64,000 bases of DNA from Hydrogenophaga sp. (GTDB taxonomy: Bacteria; Pseudomonadota; Gammaproteobacteria; Burkholderiales; Burkholderiaceae_C), in assembly GCF_030158645.1 (NCBI RefSeq), contig NZ_JAOASO010000136.1, positions 52,580-116,579 of the forward strand, read 5' to 3'. The notes under the pieces were generated by a model. The model worked only from the letters and a program-made list of their open reading frames with translations, had not been told where the DNA came from and did not search any database. Position numbers and translations under genes: made by a program. This document shows positions 19,292-27,303 of the stretch, one piece after another; position 1 is the first letter of the stretch; every line of letters begins with the position of its first letter.

Positions 19292-19398
19292 TTTAAGCAC
19301 GTTTCGGCGGATTGCAAGGGCGTGTCTGCCGCACAACGCCGCGGTGTGCTGGCGAACAGCGCGATACTCGGCGCGCCCTCACACTCCCGGCCGTGAAC

Positions 19399-20610
19399 AT
19401 GACAACACCCGCCACCCCCGACGCGCCAGCCGCCGCCCCGGTCGAATCCACCTCCAGCGAGCCGCAGGCGCTCTCGCCGCTGGCCACGCCGGCGGTGTCG
19501 GCGCCGCTCACGTTGCGGCTCATGCTGACCGGCGTGACGGTGGCGTTTTTCTGGATCCTGCTGCCCTTCTTCGGCACCATCCTCTGGGGCGCCATCATTG
19601 CCCTGATGTTTGCGCCGCTGTATCGCTGGCTGCTGCCGCGCATGAACCACCGCCACACGCGCGCGGCGCTGGTCACCATGGGTGCCGCGCTGATGGTGGT
19701 GGTGCTGCCGGCGGTGCTGGTGGTGATCTCGCTGGCGCGCGAGGCCACGCAGATGTACGCCCGCATTCAGGCGGGTGAGGTGAACCCGGCGCTCATGTTG
19801 CGCGGGTTGTTCAACGCCCTGCCCGATGGCGTCATCCAGTTGCTGGGGCGATTCGGACTGGGCAACTTCGACCGGGTGCAGCGCAAGTTCAACGCGGTGC
19901 TCACCCAGGGCAGCGAGCTGATCGCCACCCACACCTTCAACTTCGGACAGGACCTCTTCACGCTGGTGGTCAGCGTGTTCATCACCTTGTACCTGGCGTT
20001 CTTCCTCACGCGCGACGGCGCCAGCATCGTGCGCAGCATCCGCATGGCGATTCCGCTGCCGCCCGACCACAAACAGGAGCTGCTCGAGCGCTTCGGCACC
20101 GTGCTGCGCGCCACGGTCAAGGGCAACCTCGTGGTGGCGCTGGTGCAAGGCCTGCTGGGCGGCCTGGCGTTCTGGGCGCTGGGCGTCAACGGAGCCCTGC
20201 TGTGGGCGGTGCTCATGGCCGCGCTCTCGTTGCTGCCGGCCGTGGGCGCGGGTCTGGTGTGGGTGCCGGTGGCGCTGTACCTGTTTGCCGTGGACCAGGT
20301 CTGGCAAGGCGCGGCGCTGGTCGCCTGGGGCGTGCTGGTGATCGGCCTGGCCGACAACGTGCTGCGCCCGCTGCTGGTGGGCAAAGACACCGGCATGCCC
20401 GACTACCTGGTGCTGATCACCACGCTGGGCGGCATTGCGGTCATGGGCATCAACGGCTTTGTGATCGGCCCGACCATCGCGGCCATGTTTGTTGCGGTCT
20501 GGCACATCCAGACCACCACGCGGCCCACCATCCCGCCGCACAAACCCCCCGTGGTGGAGCCGCCGCCGGAGGCAGTGGACACGCCGGCCGGACCCACGAC
20601 ACCGCCCTGA
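19399..20610 (+). CDS. AI-2E family (YdiK/PerM-type) membrane permease
   Basis: The 403-residue protein has the AI-2E transporter family layout of seven or eight membrane helices: a helix pair near residues 40-80, a soluble loop at about 110-180 with RVQRKFNAVLTQG, then ITLYLAFFLTRDG, GLLGGLAFWALGVNGALLW and a final bundle with the family motif DNVLRPLLVGKDTGMPDYLVL. Family members export diverse substrates; the AI-2 link is from only a few. A Pro-rich cytoplasmic tail follows residue 380. The start is ATG 19399; a GTG two codons earlier is possible. Confidence 0.87.
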   Translation: MTTPATPDAPAAAPVESTSSEPQALSPLATPAVSAPLTLRLMLTGVTVAFFWILLPFFGTILWGAIIALMFAPLYRWLLPRMNHRHTRAALVTMGAALMVVVLPAVLVVISLAREATQMYARIQAGEVNPALMLRGLFNALPDGVIQLLGRFGLGNFDRVQRKFNAVLTQGSELIATHTFNFGQDLFTLVVSVFITLYLAFFLTRDGASIVRSIRMAIPLPPDHKQELLERFGTVLRATVKGNLVVALVQGLLGGLAFWALGVNGALLWAVLMAALSLLPAVGAGLVWVPVALYLFAVDQVWQGAALVAWGVLVIGLADNVLRPLLVGKDTGMPDYLVLITTLGGIAVMGINGFVIGPTIAAMFVAVWHIQTTTRPTIPPHKPPVVEPPPEAVDTPAGPTTPP

Positions 20611-20655
20611 TGACCGGGTGCGTCGTGTGGCTGCCGCTTGTCCGACCCGCGCGCT

Positions 20656-21543
20656 TCACTCGGCTGAAACGCTGAGCAGGCTCTGCACCAGCGGGTGTTG
20701 CACCTTGCGCGCGGTCCCGATGGCGTAGAAGTGCTCGCGCACGCCGTCGCATGCGCCGATCCACTGCAGGCCATAACCTGTGGACAGCTTCTCGCGCATG
20801 CGCTCGGAGGCCGGGAACACGCCCATGCCCGACGACCCGAAGGTGGCCAGCAGCGCGCTGTCTTCAAACTCGCCCACCACACGCGGCAGCACGCCGTGGC
20901 CCTCGAACCACTGGTCGATGCGCAGTCGCACCGAGGCGTGGGCCGTGGGCAGCAACACCGGCACGGTGGCCAGGCTCTGGGGAAAGTCCTGCCGGGCCTG
21001 GGCGAGCCAGGCCTTGGGCGCGTACCAGCCCAAGGCGGACGAACCCAGCGCGTGGCTGTAGAGCCGCAGGTTGGGGTTGGCCGGGGCCGGCCGGTCGGCG
21101 AGCACGACGTCGAGCCGGTGCAGCGCCAGTTCCGCCAGCAGGTCGTCGAACTCGCCTTCGTGGCACAAGAGGCGCAGGTTGGGCTCGGTGAGCGCGGGCT
21201 CCAGCAGGTCGCGCACGGCGAGCTTGGGCAGGCCATCGGAAATGCCCACCACCAGGCGCACCTCGCTGGCGCGCGTCGCGTCGCGCACGGCCGCGGGCAG
21301 CTGCTCACCGAGGTGAAAGATTTGCTCGGCCACCTGCAGCGCGGCCTGTCCCGCTTCGGTGAGCGCCAGCCCGCGTCCGGCGGGCTTGAACAGCGCGTGG
21401 CCCAGCGCCTGCTCCAGCAAGCGCACCTGCGCGCTCACCGTCTGCACCGCCAGGCCCAGGCGGTCTGCCGCGTGCGACATGCCGCCTTCCTTGGCCGTCA
21501 CCCAGAAGTAGTACAGGTGCTTGTAGTTGAGTTCCGTGTTCAT
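20656..21543 (-). CDS. nhaR: NhaR-like LysR-family regulator
   Basis: The 295-residue regulator starts with NYKHLYYFWVTAKEGG, the characteristic opening of NhaR proteins, followed by the winged helix (MSHAADRLGLAVQTVSAQVRLLEQ region) and GRGLALTEAG. In E. coli, NhaR activates the Na+/H+ antiporter nhaA and other genes in response to Na+. No antiporter is nearby; instead it is divergent from a Bax-inhibitor-1-like gene. The start ATG 21543 is the point where NhaR homology begins. The in-frame upstream extension crosses the promoter region. Confidence 0.82.
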   Translation of the reverse strand: MNTELNYKHLYYFWVTAKEGGMSHAADRLGLAVQTVSAQVRLLEQALGHALFKPAGRGLALTEAGQAALQVAEQIFHLGEQLPAAVRDATRASEVRLVVGISDGLPKLAVRDLLEPALTEPNLRLLCHEGEFDDLLAELALHRLDVVLADRPAPANPNLRLYSHALGSSALGWYAPKAWLAQARQDFPQSLATVPVLLPTAHASVRLRIDQWFEGHGVLPRVVGEFEDSALLATFGSSGMGVFPASERMREKLSTGYGLQWIGACDGVREHFYAIGTARKVQHPLVQSLLSVSAE

Positions 21544-21577
21544 TCTTCGCCTTTTTGGGAGAAAGTCGCAGTGATTT

Positions 21578-21592
21578 TCTGCTTTTTCAGAA
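21578..21592. promoter_or_regulatory. TCTGCTTTTTCAGAA motif between nhaR and the yccA-like gene
   Basis: The extended form TTCTGCTTTTTCAGAA is a TTCTG-N6-CAGAA inverted repeat. The same 15 bases occur at 13988-14002 before the Tim44-like gene. Its position in a LysR-type divergent region makes it the best candidate for the NhaR-like protein's binding site. Confidence 0.5.
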
Positions 21593-21641
21593 GCCTTTGC
21601 TGGCCTAACCTCATTACCTACCCTCTTTTTTGGAGTCCACC

Positions 21642-22334
21642 ATGGAAAACGCTTCCCGCAGCACCGCCCTGGCCCGCCGCATGGGTGCGGCCTCCGCCAC
21701 CGACGCCACACCCGCCCAAACCACGCGGGTGCTCAAGAACACCTACGCCCTGCTTTCGCTGACGCTGCTGTTCAGCGCCGGTGTGGCCGCCGCCACCGTG
21801 GCCAACGGCTGGCCAGCGCCCGGCCTGGTGATCACGCTGGTGGGCTACTTCGGACTGCTGTTCGCGTTGCACAAGCTGCAGAACAGCGGCTGGGCGCTGC
21901 CCGCCGTGTTCGCCTTGACCGGCTTCATGGGCTACACGCTCGGCCCCATCCTCACCCACACACTGGGCCTGCCCGGTGGCGGGCAGACCATCGTGGCCGC
22001 CCTGGGCGCCACCGGCGCGACCTTCCTGGGTCTGTCGGCCTATGTATTGACCACCCGGCGCGACTTCAGCTTCATGGGCGGCTTCCTGTTCGCCGGCCTG
22101 GTGGTGGCCCTGGTGATGGCGCTGGCCGCCTTCTTCTTCAGCATGCCCGCGCTGGCGCTGGCCGTGTCTGGCCTGGTGGCGCTGCTGTCGGTCGGCATGA
22201 TCCTGTTCGAAACCAGCCGCATCGTCAACGGTGGCGAGACCAATTACGTGCTGGCCACCGTGGGCCTGTTCGTCTCGCTGTTCAACCTGTTCACCAGCCT
22301 GCTCAGCCTCATGGGCCTGGGCAGCAACGAGTGA
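21642..22334 (+). CDS. Bax inhibitor-1/YccA family membrane protein
   Basis: The 230-residue protein has seven hydrophobic helices and the family's C-terminal signature (SVGMILFETSRIVNGGETNYV), then a last helix LFVSLFNLFTSLLSL. YccA in E. coli modulates the FtsH protease at the inner membrane; other family members act as pH-gated calcium leaks. The start at 21642 has a GGAG upstream. It is the first gene of a run of four closely spaced genes and is divergent from the NhaR-like regulator. Confidence 0.88.
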   Translation: MENASRSTALARRMGAASATDATPAQTTRVLKNTYALLSLTLLFSAGVAAATVANGWPAPGLVITLVGYFGLLFALHKLQNSGWALPAVFALTGFMGYTLGPILTHTLGLPGGGQTIVAALGATGATFLGLSAYVLTTRRDFSFMGGFLFAGLVVALVMALAAFFFSMPALALAVSGLVALLSVGMILFETSRIVNGGETNYVLATVGLFVSLFNLFTSLLSLMGLGSNE

Positions 22335-22365
22335 CACACACGTCATCCACACTCAGGAGCACACC

Positions 22366-22788
22366 ATGCGAACCTACCCTCTGAACAGCCCGCAGGCGGC
22401 TGCCCGTCTGCTCGCCATGGCCTTGGTGGCCGATGGCAACTACGCGCTGAGCGAAATCAAGGCGCTGGACCGGCTGGGCGCCGCGCGCCAGCTCGGCCTG
22501 CCGCCGCAAGACCTCAAGGCCGTGATCGACGCTTTCTGCGAAGACCTGCTGCTCGGCGCCCACGGCGAATGGCTGGGTTCCTCGCAGCTTGATGCGACCA
22601 CCCGCCAGGCCTTGCTGGCCGAGGTGACCGACCCGGCCCTGCGCGAAACCATCGTGGCCTTGTGCGAAGCGGTGGTGGCGGCCGACGGTCACCTGGCCGA
22701 CGGCGAAACCGCCATGCTCGACAGCCTCACGCGCGCGTGGCGCCAGTTGCCGGAGCGCCACCGACATCCCGAAGGAGCCTTGTCATGA
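22366..22788 (+). CDS. TerB-like protein
   Basis: The 140-residue helical protein resembles the TerB tellurite-resistance/metal-binding fold: MALVADGNYALSEIKALDRLG and CEAVVAADGHLADGETAMLDSL are the two acidic ADG motifs of that family. The start ATG 22366 follows an AGGAG. Its stop overlaps the next gene's ATG (ATGA). No other ter genes are visible, so a role in tellurite resistance is not implied. Confidence 0.75.
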   Translation: MRTYPLNSPQAAARLLAMALVADGNYALSEIKALDRLGAARQLGLPPQDLKAVIDAFCEDLLLGAHGEWLGSSQLDATTRQALLAEVTDPALRETIVALCEAVVAADGHLADGETAMLDSLTRAWRQLPERHRHPEGALS

Positions 22789-23195
22789 AAACCATCGTCT
22801 GGGGCGTGTTCGCCTTTCTGAGTCTGTGCTGGACGGCGTTGGTCGCGCTGTCGGTGCAGCTGACCGAGTGGCTGCTCGGTGCCGCCGGCTCCGGCCAGGT
22901 CACTTCAGCCGCCACCGCGGTGGGCGAATGGCCGGTACCGGCCTGGGCCGCCTTGTGGGTGGACCCCGCGTGGCTGCAGGCCTTGCAGGCCATGTGGCTG
23001 GACTTCGTGCAATGGTTGGGCCAGGTGGCGCCATCGAGCGACGGTCTGATGGGCTGGATCACACCGCTCCTGTGGACCGGCTGGGGCCTGGGCATGCTGT
23101 GCTTGCTGGTGCCCGCCATCGGGCTGCACTGGTTGCTCGGACGCATGAACAAGCCCACCCCGCTGCGCAGCGTGCCGGCGCAGGGCCGCGTTTGA
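22785..23195 (+). CDS. Hypothetical two-helix membrane protein
   Basis: I do not recognise this 136-residue protein. It has an N-terminal hydrophobic helix (TIVWGVFAFLSLCWTALVAL) and a C-terminal one (LLWTGWGLGMLCLLVPAIGLHWLL), with a Trp-rich segment between them that is probably periplasmic. It overlaps the TerB-like gene by four bases and the following ExoD gene by four, so the four genes are translated as a coupled set. Confidence 0.7.
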   Translation: MKTIVWGVFAFLSLCWTALVALSVQLTEWLLGAAGSGQVTSAATAVGEWPVPAWAALWVDPAWLQALQAMWLDFVQWLGQVAPSSDGLMGWITPLLWTGWGLGMLCLLVPAIGLHWLLGRMNKPTPLRSVPAQGRV

Positions 23196-23827
23196 GCCAA
23201 CGGCTCGCCCGGGCGTTGCGCCGCGCGGCCCGCGAGCACGCGGTCGGCGCACGGGCGCCCTCGGCCGACGCGGCCGACCTGCGGCTGAACCTCGCCGAGC
23301 TGCTGCGACTGCACGGCGACAGCTCGACCGCGGTGGTGCTGATGCTCATGGCGCTGCTCACCGTGGTGCCGATCGCCGGCGCGGGCACGGTGCTCAGCCT
23401 GGGCATCCTGGCCATCGCCTGGGGCTGGGCGCGCGGGCACGACTCGGTGGACTTGCCGGAGCGACTCGGGGCGCTGAGCCTGAACGAGCGCTGGACCGGA
23501 CGCTGCCTGCACGGTCTGGCCTGGATGTACGAGCGGGCCAACCGCTGGCTGCGCCCGCGCTGGTCGGTCTGGAGCCACGGCGCCACGCGCTGGGGCTGGG
23601 GCGCGTGGATCGCCTTGATGGGCGCGGTGATTTTTCTGCCCTTGCCGCTGGGCAATGTCTTGCCCAGTCTGAGCCTGATCCTGCTGAGTCTGGGCTGGAT
23701 GTTTCGGGACGGCATCGCGCTGCTGGTCTCCGCCCTCACCGGGTTGGCTGCGCTGGCCTACACCGCGTCGCTGGCCCATCTGCTGGTGCAACTGGTGGAC
23801 CGCGCCCGGGCCTGGCTGCCCGGCTGA
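23192..23827 (+). CDS. ExoD family exopolysaccharide-synthesis-type membrane protein
   Basis: The 211-residue protein matches the ExoD family (named after Sinorhizobium ExoD, needed for exopolysaccharide production and alkali tolerance; the molecular role is unknown). It has the LRLNLAELLRLHGDSSTAVVL segment near residue 30, MALLTVVPIAGAGTVLSLGI and a C-terminal pair of helices with FLPLPLGNVLPSLSLILLSLGW (quoted in part as LPLGNVLPSLSLILL). I use TTG 23192, overlapping the previous stop; no ATG is available in a sensible place. Confidence 0.75.
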   Translation: MSQRLARALRRAAREHAVGARAPSADAADLRLNLAELLRLHGDSSTAVVLMLMALLTVVPIAGAGTVLSLGILAIAWGWARGHDSVDLPERLGALSLNERWTGRCLHGLAWMYERANRWLRPRWSVWSHGATRWGWGAWIALMGAVIFLPLPLGNVLPSLSLILLSLGWMFRDGIALLVSALTGLAALAYTASLAHLLVQLVDRARAWLPG

Positions 23828-23867
23828 ACCCCACGTTGGCCAGGTGAGGCGCCGCCGGTGCGGCGCC

Positions 23868-23873
23868 TAGAAT
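23868..23873 (+). promoter_or_regulatory. Candidate -10 box (TAGAAT) of the HAD-UbiA operon
   Basis: TAGAAT lies 27 bases before the TTG start at 23900. I see no well-spaced -35. It argues that transcription, and therefore translation, starts after the upstream GTG at 23858. Confidence 0.35.
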
Positions 23874-23899
23874 CGGCGCACACCCACCGGACCCACCGT

Positions 23900-25378
23900 T
23901 TGACGCCTGCCGCCACCACCGCTGCCCGCCCCGCCGAGACATGCCCGCTGTACGTGGACCTGGACGGCACGCTCACGCCCAGCGACACGCTGTACGAGTC
24001 GGTGATGCTGTTCATCCGGCGCAACCCGCTGAACCTGTTGCGCCTCTTTGCGTGGTTGCTGCTGGGCAAGGCCGGCTTCAAGCTCAAACTCGCCAACGCC
24101 GTGCGCCCCGACCCGGCCCGCCTGCCGTACCACGAGCGTTTCGTGCAATACCTGCGCGAAGAACACGCGCGCGGCCGCAGCCTGGTGCTGGCCAGTGCTG
24201 CCGACGCGCGCATCGTGCGCGAGGTGGCCGCACACCTCAAGCTGTTCGACGACACGCTGGGCACCAACGCCCGCGCCGACGGCGTGAACCTCAGCCGGGG
24301 CAACAAGCGCGACGCGATCGCCGCGCACGCGCAGGCACGCGGCCACAGCAGCTGGGCTTACGCGGGCAACAGCTCAGACGACATCGCCGTGTGGCAGGGC
24401 AGCACGCAAGCGGTGGCGGTGAATGCGCCGGCCAGCGTCGTCAGTGCGCTGCAGAAGGTGCATCCGCAGGCGCGAGTGTTCGAGCGCGAACCGCTGCGCC
24501 TGAAAACCGTGCTGCGCGCCATCCGCCTCAAGCAGTGGTCCAAAAACGCGCTGCTGTTCATTCCGCTGCTCGCTTCGCACCGGCTCGACCCCCACCTCTG
24601 GGGCCTGGTGGTGTTGGCGTTTGTGGCCTTCGGCCTGTGCGCCTCGGCCACCTACCTGTTCAACGATCTGCTGGACCTGCCCAACGACCGCGCGCACCGC
24701 CTCAAGCGCCACCGGCCGCTGGCCGCCGCCACCATCAGCATCCCGCTGGCGGTGGTGCTGGGCAGCGCCATGCTGGTGCTGGCCTTCGCGCTGGCCTGGG
24801 CCGTGTCGCCGGGGTTCGCCGCCATGCTGCTGGTCTACACCGTGACCACGCTGGCCTACTCGCTGGTGCTCAAACGCCTGGCACTGATCGACGTGCTGGT
24901 GCTCTCGGGCCTGTACACCTTGCGCATTGGCGCCGGCGCGGTGGCAGCGCAAGTGGCGCTGTCCAACTGGCTGGCCGCCATTTCGATCTTCCTGTTCCTG
25001 AGCCTGGCGCTGGTCAAACGCTGCGCCGAACTCGAAGAGCTCGACGACGACCGCACCACACTGGCCCCGGGCCGTGGCTACCAGCCGCGCGACCTGTCGT
25101 CGCTGCGCGCCATGGGCATGGCCAGTGGCTTTCTGGCGGTGATGGTGCTCGCCCTGTACATCGACAGCCAGAACAGCGAGATGCTCTACGCCAACCCCGA
25201 GTGGCTGTGGGCCGCGGCGCCCGTGCTGCTGCTGTGGATCATGCGCATCTGGCTCAAGACCGGGCGGCGCGAGCTGCACGGTGAGGATCCGCTGCAGTTC
25301 GCATTGAGAGACCCCTTCAGCTGGATGACGCTGCTGGCCATGGGGGGCATCGGTCTCACGGCCACCATCGGACTCTGA
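23900..25378 (+). CDS. HAD phosphatase-UbiA prenyltransferase fusion (decaprenyl-phosphate phosphoribosyltransferase-like)
   Basis: Two enzymes are joined in 492 residues. Residues about 15-195 form a HAD phosphatase with DLDGTLTPSDT, LASAADARIV and the final YAGNSSDDIAVW motif. Residues about 205-490 are a UbiA-type membrane prenyltransferase with FNDLLDLPNDRAHRLKRHRP (the NDxxDxxxD motif) and SLALVKRCAELEELDDDR. Fused HAD-UbiA proteins resemble decaprenyl-phosphate phosphoribosyltransferases, in which the phosphatase would remove the 5-phosphate left on the transferred ribose. The start is TTG 23900 or GTG 23858; neither has a Shine-Dalgarno. It is followed closely by a flippase-like gene and a GT39 enzyme. 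Confidence 0.85.
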   Translation: MTPAATTAARPAETCPLYVDLDGTLTPSDTLYESVMLFIRRNPLNLLRLFAWLLLGKAGFKLKLANAVRPDPARLPYHERFVQYLREEHARGRSLVLASAADARIVREVAAHLKLFDDTLGTNARADGVNLSRGNKRDAIAAHAQARGHSSWAYAGNSSDDIAVWQGSTQAVAVNAPASVVSALQKVHPQARVFEREPLRLKTVLRAIRLKQWSKNALLFIPLLASHRLDPHLWGLVVLAFVAFGLCASATYLFNDLLDLPNDRAHRLKRHRPLAAATISIPLAVVLGSAMLVLAFALAWAVSPGFAAMLLVYTVTTLAYSLVLKRLALIDVLVLSGLYTLRIGAGAVAAQVALSNWLAAISIFLFLSLALVKRCAELEELDDDRTTLAPGRGYQPRDLSSLRAMGMASGFLAVMVLALYIDSQNSEMLYANPEWLWAAAPVLLLWIMRIWLKTGRRELHGEDPLQFALRDPFSWMTLLAMGGIGLTATIGL

Positions 25379-25385
25379 CGCACCC

Positions 25386-25745
25386 ATGAAATCCATCGCC
25401 ATCGGCCTGGCCGTCTTCTGTGTGCTGCTGTCATCGGCCGCGCAAATCGCGATGAAGCGCGGCATGGGCGCGCCCACCGGCGCCGACGTGGGCGCGACCT
25501 ACCTGCACGCGCTCACCAGCCCCATGGTGTGGCTGGGCCTGGTGCTCTATGGCGCGAGTGCCGTGCTGTGGCTGTGGGTGCTCTCGCGGCTGGACGTGAG
25601 CCTGGCCTACCCGCTGGTGAGCCTGGGTTTTGTGGTGACCATGGCCCTGGGCGTGCTGTGGCTGGGCGAGCCGTTCTCGTGGCTGCGGGTGGCGGGCTGC
25701 ACGCTGATCGTGGTGGGTGTGTCGCTGCTCGCCATGGACGCTTGA
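25386..25745 (+). CDS. Small four-helix EamA/SMR-type membrane protein (possible lipid-sugar flippase)
   Basis: The 119-residue protein has four predicted membrane helices and the SMR/EamA pattern (LSSAAQIAMKRG, LSRLDVSLAYPLVSLGFV, LGVLWLGEPFSWLRVAG, LIVVGVSLLA). It is similar in size and layout to ArnE/EmrE-like proteins. Starting seven bases after the HAD-UbiA gene and ten bases before a GT39 gene, a role in flipping a polyprenyl-phosphate sugar across the inner membrane is the natural inference. Drug efflux is the alternative. Confidence 0.78.
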   Translation: MKSIAIGLAVFCVLLSSAAQIAMKRGMGAPTGADVGATYLHALTSPMVWLGLVLYGASAVLWLWVLSRLDVSLAYPLVSLGFVVTMALGVLWLGEPFSWLRVAGCTLIVVGVSLLAMDA

Positions 25746-25755
25746 AAGCCCACCG

Positions 25756-27300
25756 ATGCGCGCCTCCGAATTTTCCGCGCACACGTCGCGCCAGATCTTC
25801 TGGACGACCTTTGCCCTCACCCTGGTCCTGAAGATCGTCATCGCCGCGGGCTTCCCGTTCACCGGCGACGAGGCCTTTTTCTACCAGTGGGGCGTGTTCC
25901 CGGCCTGGGGCTATTCCGACCACCCGCCCATGGTGGGCTGGCTGCTCGCGGTGCTGCGCCAGGTCAGCGAACACCCGCTGGTGCTGCGCAGCTTCACGCT
26001 CATCGTCACCAGCGTGATCGCGCTGGGCATCGTCGATGCGCTGCGCCGGTGGCTGCCCGACGAACAAGAGTCCAGCGCCTGGCTCGCCGGCGCCGTCTAC
26101 CTGGCCATGCCCTGGAGCTGGCTGTTCGTGCTGGTGACCACCGACACGCCCTTGATCTTCTTCATGGCGCTCTCGGCCTGGGCCTACCTGCGGGCCGACA
26201 CCAGCACCACGCGCAGCGCGCCCTGGTACGCCTTGGCGGGTTTGTTCCTCGGCCTGGCCTTCCTCTCCAAATACTTCGCGGCGCTGCTGGGTTTTGCCTA
26301 CGCCGCGCACTGCTTCGGCTGGCGGCGGGGGCGCTGGTGGGCGCCCTTCCTCATCTTCGCGCTGGCCCTGCCCTCGATCGCTCTCAACGTGGCCTTCAAC
26401 GCCACCCACGGCTGGACCAACGTGATGTTCAACGTGTTCAACCGCAACGAAGGCTCGGCGTGGTCGATCAAGACCTTCACCACCTACGTGGCCATGGCGG
26501 TCTACCTGCTCACGCCCTGGTTGCTCTGGCGCAGCGCGGTGGCCCGCCCGATCGCGGGCACCTCGGTCACCACCCGCACCACGCTCGCGGTGCTGTGGCT
26601 GTTCCCCATCGTGGTGTTCGCGCTGCTGAGCACGCGCCGCACCATCGGCCTGCACTGGGTGCTGGGCTTCGTGCCGCTGTTCGTGGTGTGGGCGGGGATG
26701 CGGCTGGAGGCACGGCCGCTGCGCAGTGCGTTGAACTGGACGGTGGCGCTCTCGGTGCCGCACCTGCTGGTGGTCGCGGCCATCGCCTGGGCGCCGCTGG
26801 CCTGGTGGCAGCCCTTCAAGATTCACGACCGTGCGGTGTTCCTGCGCGAGACGCCTGCGGTGGTGGCCGCGCTGCGCCAGGACCTGCCGCCGGGTGCCAC
26901 GTTGATGGCGCGCACCTACAACCCGGCGGGCATGCTGGCGTTTCACCACGGCGCCTACGTGCCGGTGTTCGGCGTGGGCCGCCACCATGCGCGGCAGGAC
27001 GACCAGATCGTGGATTTCCGTTCGTACGACGGCCAGGCGATTCGCGTCTTCCTGTACGACGAACCCGTGCCCGCCGAGTTCGCGCCGTACTTCGAGCGCG
27101 TGAGCGTCAAGCGCTTCGAAGTGGAAGGTGTGCCGTTCTTCGCGGTGGACGGGGTGGGGTTCCGGTTTCAAGCGTACCGCGACGGGGTGCTGGCGGAAGT
27201 GGCGCGGGAATTCCACAACGTGCCGGCGTGGCTCCCGGTGTTGGGGAGTCCGTTTTGCGAGCGGTACGGGTTTGTGGCCTGCTCGCCTGCGCGTCCTTGA
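25756..27300 (+). CDS. GT39/ArnT-like membrane glycosyltransferase
   Basis: The 514-residue protein has about ten membrane helices and the GT39-type acidic motif FTGDEAFFYQWG in the first periplasmic loop (about residue 37), followed by SDHPPMVGWLL, a typical feature of polyprenyl-phosphate-sugar-dependent glycosyltransferases such as ArnT. A soluble C-terminal domain follows from about residue 375. It is the last gene of the HAD-UbiA/flippase/GT39 operon and would transfer the lipid-linked sugar to a periplasmic acceptor. The acceptor is unknown. The start is ATG 25756. Confidence 0.85.
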   Translation: MRASEFSAHTSRQIFWTTFALTLVLKIVIAAGFPFTGDEAFFYQWGVFPAWGYSDHPPMVGWLLAVLRQVSEHPLVLRSFTLIVTSVIALGIVDALRRWLPDEQESSAWLAGAVYLAMPWSWLFVLVTTDTPLIFFMALSAWAYLRADTSTTRSAPWYALAGLFLGLAFLSKYFAALLGFAYAAHCFGWRRGRWWAPFLIFALALPSIALNVAFNATHGWTNVMFNVFNRNEGSAWSIKTFTTYVAMAVYLLTPWLLWRSAVARPIAGTSVTTRTTLAVLWLFPIVVFALLSTRRTIGLHWVLGFVPLFVVWAGMRLEARPLRSALNWTVALSVPHLLVVAAIAWAPLAWWQPFKIHDRAVFLRETPAVVAALRQDLPPGATLMARTYNPAGMLAFHHGAYVPVFGVGRHHARQDDQIVDFRSYDGQAIRVFLYDEPVPAEFAPYFERVSVKRFEVEGVPFFAVDGVGFRFQAYRDGVLAEVAREFHNVPAWLPVLGSPFCERYGFVACSPARP

Positions 27301-27303
27301 ACC

